The notes under the pieces: generated by a model
Databases searched by the model: none
What the model was told of the DNA's origin: nothing
The model's input: only the letters and a program-made list of their open reading frames with translations
In this document: one piece after another, positions 44,152 to 52,199 of the stretch
Layout: every line of letters starts with the position of its first letter
Numbering within the stretch: the first letter of the stretch is position 1
Position numbers and translations under genes: made by a program
Origin: Polaromonas sp.
GTDB taxonomy: Bacteria > Pseudomonadota > Gammaproteobacteria > Burkholderiales > Burkholderiaceae_C
Reading direction: 5' to 3'
Length of the DNA: 64,000 bases
NCBI GenBank assembly: GCA_030654695.1
Contig: JAURWY010000030.1
Location: 1-64,000 of the forward strand

Positions 44152-45275
44152 ATAGATTTAGATTTCTCGGTTGGCGTTCGCCCTGTCAGTTCCGCTGCCC
44201 ACGCGGTGAATGTTTTGGCAAAGTCTGATTTCGGTTTCAGTAAAACGGCAGCAACGCCTCTCAGCAGCGATGCTTCAACGCCGTCCGTCTCCAGCGGCAA
44301 CACGCGACTGACCCGCAGGCCAACGGTCTTTTCGAAATCAGCAATGCGCACGATGGATTTGCTGTTGAACGCATTCACAACCATCGACAGCTTGGCTGTG
44401 GCATAACCCAAGCTCTCCCACATGCGCAAGATCTGACTGGCGTGGCGTACCGAGGGGACATTCATCGTCGTCACCAGCACCAATTGGTCGAGCAGTTCCA
44501 GCGCGCTCAGACTGATCGTGTCCAGCTGCAAGTCAAGCAGTACATAGTCGTAGTGCTGCACGGCGATGCGGATCAGGCGATCGACATAACTGGGCGTGAT
44601 GAGCATCAACTGGGCAATCGTTTGCGGTGACGGGATCACATGAAAATTGGCCGAGATGTGGTGCGTCATGCCCTCTAGGAGGGCGCCATCTAAGCGCTCG
44701 ATCTCGTTGGCGAAATCAGCCAGGTTGTGCATCGCGGTGTCGCGGGTCAGGAACAACTCGACATCGCCAAACGGCAGCGACAGGTCGATCAGCAGCACGC
44801 GTAAGTTGGGGGCTTGGCTTAATTCAACCGCCAAGTTGGCGGCCACACAGCTGGCACCATCGCCGCCCTTGGCTGGCATGACGCCGATGCAGCGGCTGAG
44901 ATGTCCGACGGACAGAGTTGAAGTGTGATGTCGGGTATCGGCTCGCGCCACTGCCGCAGTGATCGCATCCGTTGCGTCGGTCGAAATGACTTCTCGAATG
45001 CCGGCACGCATCGCACGCATGAGAAATCCCGACTCGGGGCTGTTGCATACCAAGACGACGGCCACATGCGGCAGCGCCTCACACAGGGTTTCAATTTTTT
45101 CGATCAAGGACTCGGATGGCTCAAACCCGCCCAACAGCACCAAGTCTGGTTTGCTCGCCACCACAAGCGTTTGCAGGTCTGACAGCGCGCCCTGCAAATG
45201 GGTGACTTGGTGCTGTGCCTCAAAGGTGGCGGCAGGCAAGGGCCAAGCTTGGCTTGAAAACAAAACGATGTGCAT
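44127..45275 (-). CDS. tadZ: TadZ/CpaE pilus-localisation protein (ParA/MinD-like)
   Basis: 382 residues from ATG at 45275 ('MHIVLFSSQAWPLPAATFEA'). Further upstream codons belong to the previous gene. An atypical receiver-like domain (about 1-125, 'LVLLGGFEPSES') is followed by a MinD/ParA-like ATPase domain. Its P-loop is 'GVMPAKGGDGASCVAANLAV', in which the usual GKT/S is replaced by GAS. The Walker B-like part is 'YVLLDLQLDTISLSALELLD'. TadZ marks the pole or site where the Tad machine assembles. The missing P-loop Lys suggests weak or absent ATP hydrolysis, as in other atypical TadZ proteins. Confidence 0.9.
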   Translation of the reverse strand: MHIVLFSSQAWPLPAATFEAQHQVTHLQGALSDLQTLVVASKPDLVLLGGFEPSESLIEKIETLCEALPHVAVVLVCNSPESGFLMRAMRAGIREVISTDATDAITAAVARADTRHHTSTLSVGHLSRCIGVMPAKGGDGASCVAANLAVELSQAPNLRVLLIDLSLPFGDVELFLTRDTAMHNLADFANEIERLDGALLEGMTHHISANFHVIPSPQTIAQLMLITPSYVDRLIRIAVQHYDYVLLDLQLDTISLSALELLDQLVLVTTMNVPSVRHASQILRMWESLGYATAKLSMVVNAFNSKSIVRIADFEKTVGLRVSRVLPLETDGVEASLLRGVAAVLLKPKSDFAKTFTAWAAELTGRTPTEKSKSIWQHFGIK

Positions 45276-45280
45276 GGTGC

Positions 45281-45745
45281 TCAGCTGCAGCTGCTGTTCA
45301 GTTCGCCGGCGATGACATTGCTCATCGCCTCCCGAACCTGGGCACTGCGGTAGGCCGGGATGGGCAAGGTGATGGCAGACACCGGAATCAGCAACTGCGC
45401 CTGCAGGTCGCGCAGGCTGGCTTCGACCAGCGTGCAATTGGCTTGCGTGCAGTTGCTGGGCGAGTAGGTGAACACCAGCCAGTCGCTGCGCGTGCCGATC
45501 ACGATCTGGCCTGAAGCTTCAACAAAGTACCGAACCCGTTCCCTGATCCGCGCTTGCTGCACGGCACCGGTGTCACACACGCTGGCCAAGCGACTGGCCA
45601 GGCGTGAGGCTTCGACCGCGGTATTCATGACGATCATGAAGCGGGCGAACTCGATCACGGCGATCATGGCCATGAAAAAAACCGACAAGGACAGCGCAAA
45701 TTCGACCAAGGCCGAACCCGCCTGTTGGCGTGTTGGCGGGCACAT
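45281..45745 (-). CDS. tadE: TadE-like pseudopilin, first copy downstream
   Basis: 154 residues from ATG at 45745, which shares a base with the preceding stop (TGATG); a TTG one codon earlier is also possible. 'QQAGSALVEFALSLSVFFMA' then 'MIAVIEFARFMIVMNTAVEA' is a TadE domain: a Gly before a hydrophobic helix with Glu at +5 of the mature protein, as in prepilin-like substrates. The C-terminal part has paired Cys ('SNCTQANCTLVE'). A minor pseudopilin of the Flp pilus. It ends six bases before the tadZ start. Confidence 0.88.
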   Translation of the reverse strand: MCPPTRQQAGSALVEFALSLSVFFMAMIAVIEFARFMIVMNTAVEASRLASRLASVCDTGAVQQARIRERVRYFVEASGQIVIGTRSDWLVFTYSPSNCTQANCTLVEASLRDLQAQLLIPVSAITLPIPAYRSAQVREAMSNVIAGELNSSCS

Positions 45746-46254
45746 CAATTGATCTGCCTCATGGTCACGCTGATGGGCCCAAACGTCAGGCTCGTGGTGT
45801 CCCCCACCACGCCGGATAAAAAGCCGGCGAAGTACAACGGGTGCTGGTAGCTCGTCGCCGTGACGGTCACCAAGTTGATGGTGGTGGCGCTGGTGACGGT
45901 CAGGTCAGCCGTGGTGCGCTGCGACCGGTGGGTGCTCGGTGCGTTGATGGCATCGGCCACCGACACGCTAAAGCCGCTGGCTGAAAACCCTGGCAACAAG
46001 ACGCTGCCGGCGCAGGGCTTGGTGCTGCTGGGGCTGCCATGGGTCAGCAGGCACTCAGCTTCAATGTGGCCTGTCCCGGGTGCTTTGGTGGAGAGGTGGC
46101 GGGTGGCGCTGCGGGCCTGATTGACCACAATTTTGTAGGCGGCAATGGCTTGCGAAAATTCGACGGATGCGAGCGTCAAAAACAGCAACAAGGGGAGCAG
46201 CAAGGCCAGCTCGACCAGCACTGCACCGCCGCTTTGTTGGCCTCGTCGCATCAT
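45745..46254 (-). CDS. TadE/TadF-like pseudopilin, second copy
   Basis: 169 residues. 'QQSGGAVLVELALLLPLLLF' with 'LASVEFSQAIAAYKIVVNQA' is a TadE-type pseudopilin N-terminus. The body is Ser/Thr-rich and ends 'SLTFGPISVTMRQIN'. The ATG overlaps the tadG stop (ATGA). Together with the following tadE gene it gives two minor pseudopilins (TadE and TadF roles). Which is TadF cannot be decided from sequence. Confidence 0.87.
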   Translation of the reverse strand: MMRRGQQSGGAVLVELALLLPLLLFLTLASVEFSQAIAAYKIVVNQARSATRHLSTKAPGTGHIEAECLLTHGSPSSTKPCAGSVLLPGFSASGFSVSVADAINAPSTHRSQRTTADLTVTSATTINLVTVTATSYQHPLYFAGFLSGVVGDTTSLTFGPISVTMRQIN

Positions 46255-47459
46255 TGCACCAGCACCGGCACCAGCGGACCGCTGGCATCGGTGCCGCCTG
46301 GAAGACCAGCCGTTCTGCAGCCGGACAGGGGGTCATCGGCACGGCCTCTGAACTCGATTTCTGCATCTTCTGTGGGTGTTTTCGGACTCAGCATCAGCGC
46401 ACAAGCCCAGCCCAAAATAGGTTTGGCACCCGAGCCGCAGGCTGAACTGCTGCACGCCACCACCGGCATCGGCACCAGCCGACGTGACGATGCACCGTAT
46501 TGCGTGTGGACGTTGGCTGGTGAGGTGTAGCTGGGGATGTGTCCTTGAAAAGCCTGCCGGCTGGGTGCCCTGTTTTGCGTGTAGTCGCTGTAAGCGCCGC
46601 CCACCGGTGGGGGTCGATAGCCGTAGCCGGTGAGGTCCGGAATCGCCAAGGCCGGGTCAAGTCCGCTGCCGCCTTGCTTGTAAACCCCGAAGCGGGCGTT
46701 CCAGCCGTCGTCCAGCGAGGTGACGACGCCGGTATGGATGCCGATGCAGCGGTCGGCGGCAGTGGGCACCTCGCAAAAGCCAAAGCCAACGAAGGCTTGC
46801 GCGTAAGGCTCCAGACTGCCGGAGGCGTCGATACCCAGCACATTGGCCCACGTGAAGAAGCCGCTGACTTGCGAGGTTCCCAGCGCGATCAGGTCACCGA
46901 GTTGGTAGCCGAAGGTGTTGGCGTTCGGACCAGCGCCTTGGCATATCGCCATGGGGATGGCGCAAACGCTTTGCGACGGCATGACGGTGGCCGTGGCCGT
47001 GGCCACCAAATTCGACGTCCCGATGCCCACTAGACCCATGAAAAAATGCCGCAAGCTAGGCTGCGTTACCGCGCAGCGGGCAAAGCGAGAAGCCGCTGCG
47101 GCGCCACCGCTGGCGGACTGGTAACTGCCGTTCAAGGTCGTGCTGAAGGTGGGGCTGACTTGGTCGGTGCTCACCAAATCAGCTTGGAAGTTTCGCCGGT
47201 TGCGCGCCCCGCCGACGAACTGTCCTGCCAAAGCACCGCGACTGGGCGCATCTGACAAACCATTGAGCTCCAGCACGGCGGCCAAGGCGCAGGCATCGGC
47301 GGCATTTTGCAGCTCGGCCTGGACCAGTTGCAGCCGACTGGCGTCGATCGCCAAGCCGACAAACCCCAGCATCACCACCATCGCCAACGCGGTGGCGACG
47401 GCGAACACCCCGCGCTGCTGCTGAGCCCGACGCACTGGGGCGCTGGCTCGTTCAGTCAT
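46251..47459 (-). CDS. tadG: TadG-like Flp pilus assembly protein
   Basis: 402 residues. 'QQRGVFAVATALAMVVMLGF' and 'VGLAIDASRLQLVQAELQNA' followed by 'ADACALAAVLELNG' is the TadG N-terminal domain (transmembrane helix plus 'AADAAALAAA'-type sequence). The long periplasmic part has several Cys ('SQSVCAIPMAICQGAG', 'AADRCIGIHTGVV') and no VWA metal-binding site that I can see, so it is shorter than VWA-bearing TadG. Its role is stabilising the apparatus or anchoring the pilus. Overlaps the lipoprotein stop (ATGA). Confidence 0.88.
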   Translation of the reverse strand: MTERASAPVRRAQQQRGVFAVATALAMVVMLGFVGLAIDASRLQLVQAELQNAADACALAAVLELNGLSDAPSRGALAGQFVGGARNRRNFQADLVSTDQVSPTFSTTLNGSYQSASGGAAAASRFARCAVTQPSLRHFFMGLVGIGTSNLVATATATVMPSQSVCAIPMAICQGAGPNANTFGYQLGDLIALGTSQVSGFFTWANVLGIDASGSLEPYAQAFVGFGFCEVPTAADRCIGIHTGVVTSLDDGWNARFGVYKQGGSGLDPALAIPDLTGYGYRPPPVGGAYSDYTQNRAPSRQAFQGHIPSYTSPANVHTQYGASSRRLVPMPVVACSSSACGSGAKPILGWACALMLSPKTPTEDAEIEFRGRADDPLSGCRTAGLPGGTDASGPLVPVLVQ

Positions 47460-47740
47460 GGCAGTTGCGGTGTGAAGCTGGTGGCCGGTGGCGGCAGCAA
47501 ATAGCGGTCATAGGCCGGCTTGAGTTCGCTGGCGGCCGGTGGCTGTGGCGCATTTTCCGAGCGGCGCAGCGAGGGCGGTAGCCGCTGCGCCTCTAACGCT
47601 TTTTGCAACGACAGGCCTTGGTCTTTCTGATCGACCAACACCGGCGAACAGCCTGGCAGGGCCAGCAGGGTGAGGCCTGTCACGGCCACCATCCAGTGGG
47701 CTTTGCCGATGGCCAGTGGCCCAGCTTTAAGGTTTGGCAT
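47456..47740 (-). CDS. Small lipoprotein of the tad locus
   Basis: 94 residues from ATG at 47740, preceded by GGAGA at good spacing; its first 14 bases overlap the end of the secretin gene. The signal is 'MVAVTGLTLLALPGC' with lipobox 'LPGC' near residue 30, then a Gln/Pro-rich short chain. It is in the place where other tad loci encode a pilotin-like or accessory lipoprotein (TadD, CpaO, RcpB), but it has no TPR and is too short for TadD. Assignment as secretin pilotin is speculation. Confidence 0.75.
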   Translation of the reverse strand: MPNLKAGPLAIGKAHWMVAVTGLTLLALPGCSPVLVDQKDQGLSLQKALEAQRLPPSLRRSENAPQPPAASELKPAYDRYLLPPPATSFTPQLP

Positions 47741-49154
47741 TGGGTTCTCCTGCCAAGGGGGCGGGCTCCGGTTTGGCGCCCTGCAGCTGGTTGTCGAGGA
47801 AAAATTCACGCCGTGTGGGCGGCCGCACCGAGTCCGTCGGCAAACTGGGCGGCGTTTCAGTGGCTTGCACCAAGCGCGCGCGCACCACCACCACCAACTC
47901 GGTCAGGTCAGCCACAAACTGGTTGCTGCGAAACAGCGCCCCCAAAATTGGGATCTCACCCAGAATCGGAAAGGCGTTACGGTTGGCAGAGCTGCTGTTG
48001 CGCACCAAGCCGCCGATGACCAGACTTTGTCCGTCTTGCAGCTGCACGGTGGTGGAGACCCGGCGCGTGGTGAAGGCGGGCAGCAGTGCGCTCCCGCTCT
48101 GATTACCCGAGTTGATGGATTCCTTGGATATTTCAGAGACCTCGGGCGCTACTTTCAGACTGATGCGTCCACCGTCCAGCACGGTGGGCACAAACTTCAG
48201 TCCGACGCCGAACTCGCGTTCTTGCAGCGTCACGGCGCTGCCCCCAGTGCCGACCGATTGCGTGATCGGGATGTAAACCTTGCCGCCCACTAAAAAGCTG
48301 CCCTCTTGACCGCTCATGGCGACGATGGTCGGTTCGGCCAAGATGCGCACCAAACCATCTTGCTTTTCAGCTTCGAGATTGATGGCGTTGCCGTTGCTGA
48401 AAAGCAGTCCTGCCGTAGCGCCACCACCCCCCAAAAAACTCGATAAAACATTCCACCGGATGTCTCCGCCACCGGCGGCTTGAACCCGCAGGCCGAGTTT
48501 GTCCAGCAGCGACTTGGAGACCTCGGCAATGCGCACGTCCAGCATCACTTGCTGAGCGTCGCGAATGCGCAGCAGGTTGATGACCTGCGATTGACCGCTG
48601 GAACCGCCCGAGGCTGATCCGCCAACGCTGCTGGCGAGGTAGCGGTTCAACTGCCGCGTGTAGGCTTGGGCCAGTTGCACAGCAGTATCTGCCGCGCCAA
48701 CATCGGCGACGCTGCCGCGCAGCACAATCGAGCCAGAGGCCATCATCAGTTCAATGTCCTGCTCTTGTGGGAGCGCTGTTTTCATCGACTCCTCCAAAGG
48801 ATCCAAGTCCGCGCTGACCTTCACAATGAGCGACACCGGTGGCCCGCTTTGACGCCACAGCAAGAAGTTGGTGGTGCCCACAGATTTACCCAAGACAAAC
48901 AACTCGGTGCGAGACGTCAGTCTGTAGTCAGCCACCTTCGGGTCACCGACAACCACCCGACTGACCGGCTCAGGCAGTGGCAACACCACGACGTGTCCGA
49001 CCACCGCTTGCATCGTGCTTTGCCAGCGCACTTTTGAGCTTGCAGGCGCGGCGGACTCTGCCGCACTGGCGGCGGACAAGGGCTCAAACTGCCCGCCGCT
49101 CACGCCGATACCAATAGCCAAGGCTGCCGCCGCAGCGTTCTTTCGGGCGCTCAC
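47727..49154 (-). CDS. cpaC: Flp pilus secretin RcpA/CpaC
   Basis: 475 residues from GTG at 49154, overlapping the cpaB stop (GTGA). After a signal peptide, the N-terminal secretin domain has 'VVLPLPEPVSRVVVGDPKVA' and 'LFVLGKSVGTTNFLLW', with a BON-like part ('DIELMMASGSIVLRGSVADV'). The secretin core carries 'QVMLDVRIAEVSKSLLDKLG', 'VRILAEPTIVAMSGQEGSFL' and 'GGLVRNSSSANRNAFPILGE'. It forms the outer-membrane pore for the pilus. A C-terminal tail of about 40 residues is Pro-rich. Confidence 0.94.
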   Translation of the reverse strand: MSARKNAAAAALAIGIGVSGGQFEPLSAASAAESAAPASSKVRWQSTMQAVVGHVVVLPLPEPVSRVVVGDPKVADYRLTSRTELFVLGKSVGTTNFLLWRQSGPPVSLIVKVSADLDPLEESMKTALPQEQDIELMMASGSIVLRGSVADVGAADTAVQLAQAYTRQLNRYLASSVGGSASGGSSGQSQVINLLRIRDAQQVMLDVRIAEVSKSLLDKLGLRVQAAGGGDIRWNVLSSFLGGGGATAGLLFSNGNAINLEAEKQDGLVRILAEPTIVAMSGQEGSFLVGGKVYIPITQSVGTGGSAVTLQEREFGVGLKFVPTVLDGGRISLKVAPEVSEISKESINSGNQSGSALLPAFTTRRVSTTVQLQDGQSLVIGGLVRNSSSANRNAFPILGEIPILGALFRSNQFVADLTELVVVVRARLVQATETPPSLPTDSVRPPTRREFFLDNQLQGAKPEPAPLAGEPNAKP

Positions 49155-49981
49155 AACTCACTCCCGACACCGCGTTGAATGCCGCGGTATTCTTCGACGC
49201 TGCTGGGCGCTTGTCGGGCCACGGCAGCTGCCCGCGTGCCCGTGGTGCTGGACGCAGTGGTTGGTAGGGTGACGTTCAGGTTTGGGCCGCTTGGACGGGC
49301 TGATTCATGCATCAGGTCATCCAGCCTTGTACCGGCTGACGTCAAGGGCTGTCGATCCAGCTCGTTGCGCAGCGCCAATGACAAGCTGCCCACGCTGCGG
49401 GCCAAGTCAAGTCGCTCAGATTCCGCAGGCGTCAGTTCCAAGGTCACAGCATTCACAACTTTGGGTTTGGCTGGGTCCGCGGCGGTTTCTTGCGCTACCG
49501 CCAAGACCTTAACGCGGTCTAAAACAATTTTTGAAAAGGGTTCGTTGCGGGCATCGCGTGCGCTCACCAACACATCGACGTAACTGCCTGGCAAAGCAAA
49601 GCCTGCCACGCCAATCACATCGTTCACGCGCACCGTGATAGCGCGCTTGCCGGCCTCCAGCGTGGCGGACAAACCGCCCTTGACATCGACCGGCGCCAAG
49701 CGGGATTCCAGTATGGGTTCCCCGGGGACCAAAGGTTGGCGGACCACACGGCCAACGACTTTCTCAACACTGTCGAAACCACCCTGCGGTGCTGTCTGTG
49801 CAGGCCACTGCAGGACTCGCAAATTGTTGCTTGCCAGCGGCATACCCGCATCGACCACACTGGCCGCAACCACCACCCGTGGCCCGGCTTTTGAAGCCCC
49901 GACACCCACCCAGCGGGCCACCAAGAAGACGGCAACCGCCCCAACCAATAAGGCGATTGAAATCAGCACTGAGGGTTTCAA
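49151..49981 (-). CDS. cpaB: Flp pilus assembly protein CpaB/RcpC
   Basis: 276 residues. The start appears to be TTG at 49981 with GGTGG a few bases upstream; no ATG fits. One N-terminal membrane helix (about 3-22, 'VLISIALLVGAVAVFLVARW'), then a SAF domain ('VVAASVVDAGMPLASNNLRV' to about 95) and the conserved 'KRAITVRVNDVIGVAGFALP' with 'GSYVDVLV'. A periplasmic connector between the inner membrane and the secretin. First gene after flp; the gap to flp is 36 bases. Confidence 0.92.
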   Translation of the reverse strand: MKPSVLISIALLVGAVAVFLVARWVGVGASKAGPRVVVAASVVDAGMPLASNNLRVLQWPAQTAPQGGFDSVEKVVGRVVRQPLVPGEPILESRLAPVDVKGGLSATLEAGKRAITVRVNDVIGVAGFALPGSYVDVLVSARDARNEPFSKIVLDRVKVLAVAQETAADPAKPKVVNAVTLELTPAESERLDLARSVGSLSLALRNELDRQPLTSAGTRLDDLMHESARPSGPNLNVTLPTTASSTTGTRAAAVARQAPSSVEEYRGIQRGVGSEL

Positions 49982-50017
49982 TTGAATCCACCGGGGCTGG
50001 TTTTAGAGCCGGCAACC

Positions 50018-50221
50018 TCACTGATTGGCGGTGGTTAGTGCATTTTTAATCGTGGTGAAGGTCACTCCGAGTTCCACACCCAAGGCGGTCAGTATGACTA
50101 CCAGAACGACTGCGATGAGCGCAGCAATCAAGGCATATTCGATCATTGTGACGCCTTGCTGGCGTTGGCCGAAATGGCTCAGATGACGGTTGCATGACAG
50201 GGCGTTGAAGTATGTTTTCAT
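50018..50221 (-). CDS. flp: Flp major pilin
   Basis: 67 residues from ATG at 50221, with GGAAGG upstream. The leader ends at Gly in 'FGQRQQG' and the mature pilin begins 'VTMIEYALIAALIAVVLVVI', the classic class IVb Flp N-terminus with Glu at +5 followed by Tyr. The mature length is about 43 residues. It is cleaved and methylated by a TadV/CpaA-type prepilin peptidase, which is not encoded in this window. First gene of the operon, so transcription likely starts in 50222-50445. Confidence 0.95.
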   Translation of the reverse strand: MKTYFNALSCNRHLSHFGQRQQGVTMIEYALIAALIAVVLVVILTALGVELGVTFTTIKNALTTANQ

Positions 50222-50306
50222 ACAAACCTTCCAAGGAAGTACGGCGACCAAAGGGATAAAAACTCAAATAAATAAAAGCGGTTAAAGCTTTCTTATTTGC
50301 GTTTTC

Positions 50307-50335
50307 ATCATCTTGAGAAGCCGTTTCCCTGTCAA
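50307..50335 (-). promoter_or_regulatory. Possible promoter of the tad operon
   Basis: On the minus strand TTGACA (50330-50335) followed after 17 bases by GATGAT (50307-50312). The -35 is consensus and the -10 poor. It is about 85 bases before the flp start. Confidence 0.3.
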
Positions 50336-50380
50336 CGGCATCGCGCATGTCTTTGGTGAGCAGATGTAGCTGCAGGCGAC

Positions 50381-50409
50381 TACTTGTGTAAGTGTTGCAA
50401 TACTTGTGT
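50381..50409. repeat. Direct repeat TACTTGTGT upstream of the tad operon
   Basis: Two identical 9-mers at 50381-50389 and 50401-50409, exactly 20 bases apart (about two helical turns), with a CTGCA word on both sides (about 50370 and 50413). The spacing is that expected of a regulator's tandem site. The regulator is unknown. Confidence 0.4.
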
Positions 50410-50445
50410 CAACTGCAGAGGCTTGATCGCCAGCGGATCAGATGT

Positions 50446-52113
50446 TCAGCGTCGGCAGGCCCGCGTGATGTCCATCTCTGCTTGGTAAAGCCCGGTCTTC
50501 ACATCGGCGCTGCCGAGCACAGTGTGAAACCAGTTGTCGTGCGACCAAGGCTTGGCTTGCTGGGTGCGTAAACACGCATCGTCAACCGCCCAGTGCTGGC
50601 GCATGGCCGGTGAGACCCACAAAGCCATCGGCACATGGGTCTGCTCTTTGGGCGCCATTTTGTAAGGCATGCCGTGCAAGTAAATGCCGTTTTCACCCAA
50701 CGATTCGCCGTGGTCCGAGACGTACCACATCGCCGTGGGTTGCGGCTGCGTTTTGAGCCAGCCAACGGCTTGGCCAAGAAAGTAGTCGGTGTACGCGATG
50801 CTGTTGTCGTAGGCGTTGCGCAAGGCTTGGGCATCGCAAGAGGGCAGGGCGTTGTCGGTGCACTCCGGCAAAAACGCTTTGTGGCTAGGCGGTGACCGTT
50901 TGTAGTAAGCCGGGCCATGGCTGCCCATCTGGTGCATCACCACCACGGTGCCGATAGCGCGGCGCTCGGCTGACAGCGCGGCCACCCGTTCGGACAGACC
51001 GTCGAGCATGATTTCGTCCCAGCACTCACCTGCGGAGCAGAATTTCGGCTCTTTGAGTTCGCTGGTGTTGACAGTCGCCACACGGTCGCAAACACCTTTG
51101 CAGCCAGATTGGTTTTCCAGCCAAAGGACGGCCCAGCCGGCCTTATGCAGCACGTCGAGCAAGGACTCGTAATTCGCCGTGCTGTCAGCTTTGGCTTGGC
51201 GGTCCAAGTGTGAAAACATGCAGGGTACGGAGATCTGTGTGTTGGTGCCGCAAGACTGCACCTGACTGAAAAAATACAAATCGCCTTGGGTCTGCAAGGC
51301 TTGCATTTGTGGCGTGGTGGGGCGCTGGTAACCGGCGATGCCGAAGTTGGCAGCCCGGGCGGTTTCACCCACCACCAATAGCAGCAAGGGTGCCGCGGCT
51401 TTGTCGGCGATAGGGCGAGCGCTGGCGTCGTCGCCAATGCTTTGCAAAGGCTGCTGGCGTTGCGCTTGTTCGGTTTTGGCCAGTCGGCCCACCGCATAGA
51501 CGGTATTGAACGGGTTCAGCATGTAACGCAAGCTGGTGTGGTTGCGCATCAATGAGGCCAGGTCTTGGAACACCAGCAGCAGCAAGACGGCGGTCAGCGC
51601 CGAGCCGACCAACACCGCGCCAAGTTGATGCGACCAGCGCTGCCAGCCGACGCAAACCCCGGGCTGCAAACGCCACCACCAAAGCCCCGGCACGCCGACC
51701 CCCAGCACCAAGGTCAACAACAAGGTGAGCGACAGCAGATCCCGCACTTCTGCGGTGTTGGTTTGCGTGGCGTTGGCGACCATGGTTGGGTCAATGACAA
51801 CGCCATACATGGCCATGAAATAACTGGCGGTCATGCTCATGACGAGGAGTAAAACACCTCCCGGTTTGCGCCACCAAGGCCAGACCACCACGTTCACAAA
51901 GACCCACATGAGCATCGTCAAAGCGGCCCAGATGCCGATCAGCCCGGCGTAAGCACGCAGGCTGTTGACCTCCGGTAATTGGGTCAAGGCCCACCAAAAA
52001 GGCGCGTTGCCCAGCGTGCTGAGCACCAGCGCCAAACCAGCGCTGACCAGCCAAGGGTGGCGCCCCTGCATCGCGGTGCTTGGACGCAACCTGTTCAACC
52101 ATTTCAAAGACAT
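50446..52113 (-). CDS. eptA: Phosphoethanolamine-lipid A transferase (EptA family)
   Basis: 555 residues from ATG at 52113. Five N-terminal membrane helices (about 20-195), then a periplasmic sulfatase-fold domain. The metal and catalytic motifs are 'LLLLVVGETARAANFGIAGY' (Thr nucleophile in GET), 'CGTNTQISVPCMFSHL' and 'WYVSDHGESLGENGIYLHG' (DHGE), with 'VVVMHQMGSHGPAYYKRSPP'. Several conserved Cys for disulphides. It transfers phosphoethanolamine to lipid A phosphate, giving resistance to cationic peptides in related bacteria. It is divergent from a PAP2 phosphatase gene, which suggests coordinated lipid A or phosphoethanolamine handling. Confidence 0.93.
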   Translation of the reverse strand: MSLKWLNRLRPSTAMQGRHPWLVSAGLALVLSTLGNAPFWWALTQLPEVNSLRAYAGLIGIWAALTMLMWVFVNVVVWPWWRKPGGVLLLVMSMTASYFMAMYGVVIDPTMVANATQTNTAEVRDLLSLTLLLTLVLGVGVPGLWWWRLQPGVCVGWQRWSHQLGAVLVGSALTAVLLLLVFQDLASLMRNHTSLRYMLNPFNTVYAVGRLAKTEQAQRQQPLQSIGDDASARPIADKAAAPLLLLVVGETARAANFGIAGYQRPTTPQMQALQTQGDLYFFSQVQSCGTNTQISVPCMFSHLDRQAKADSTANYESLLDVLHKAGWAVLWLENQSGCKGVCDRVATVNTSELKEPKFCSAGECWDEIMLDGLSERVAALSAERRAIGTVVVMHQMGSHGPAYYKRSPPSHKAFLPECTDNALPSCDAQALRNAYDNSIAYTDYFLGQAVGWLKTQPQPTAMWYVSDHGESLGENGIYLHGMPYKMAPKEQTHVPMALWVSPAMRQHWAVDDACLRTQQAKPWSHDNWFHTVLGSADVKTGLYQAEMDITRACRR

Positions 52114-52199
52114 ACCTATGCGTCCGGCACTTGCGTGAAAAAAGATGAGATTGTAATAAAATTGACCATCAATAACCATAAAATTAAGGCCAATGCTTT

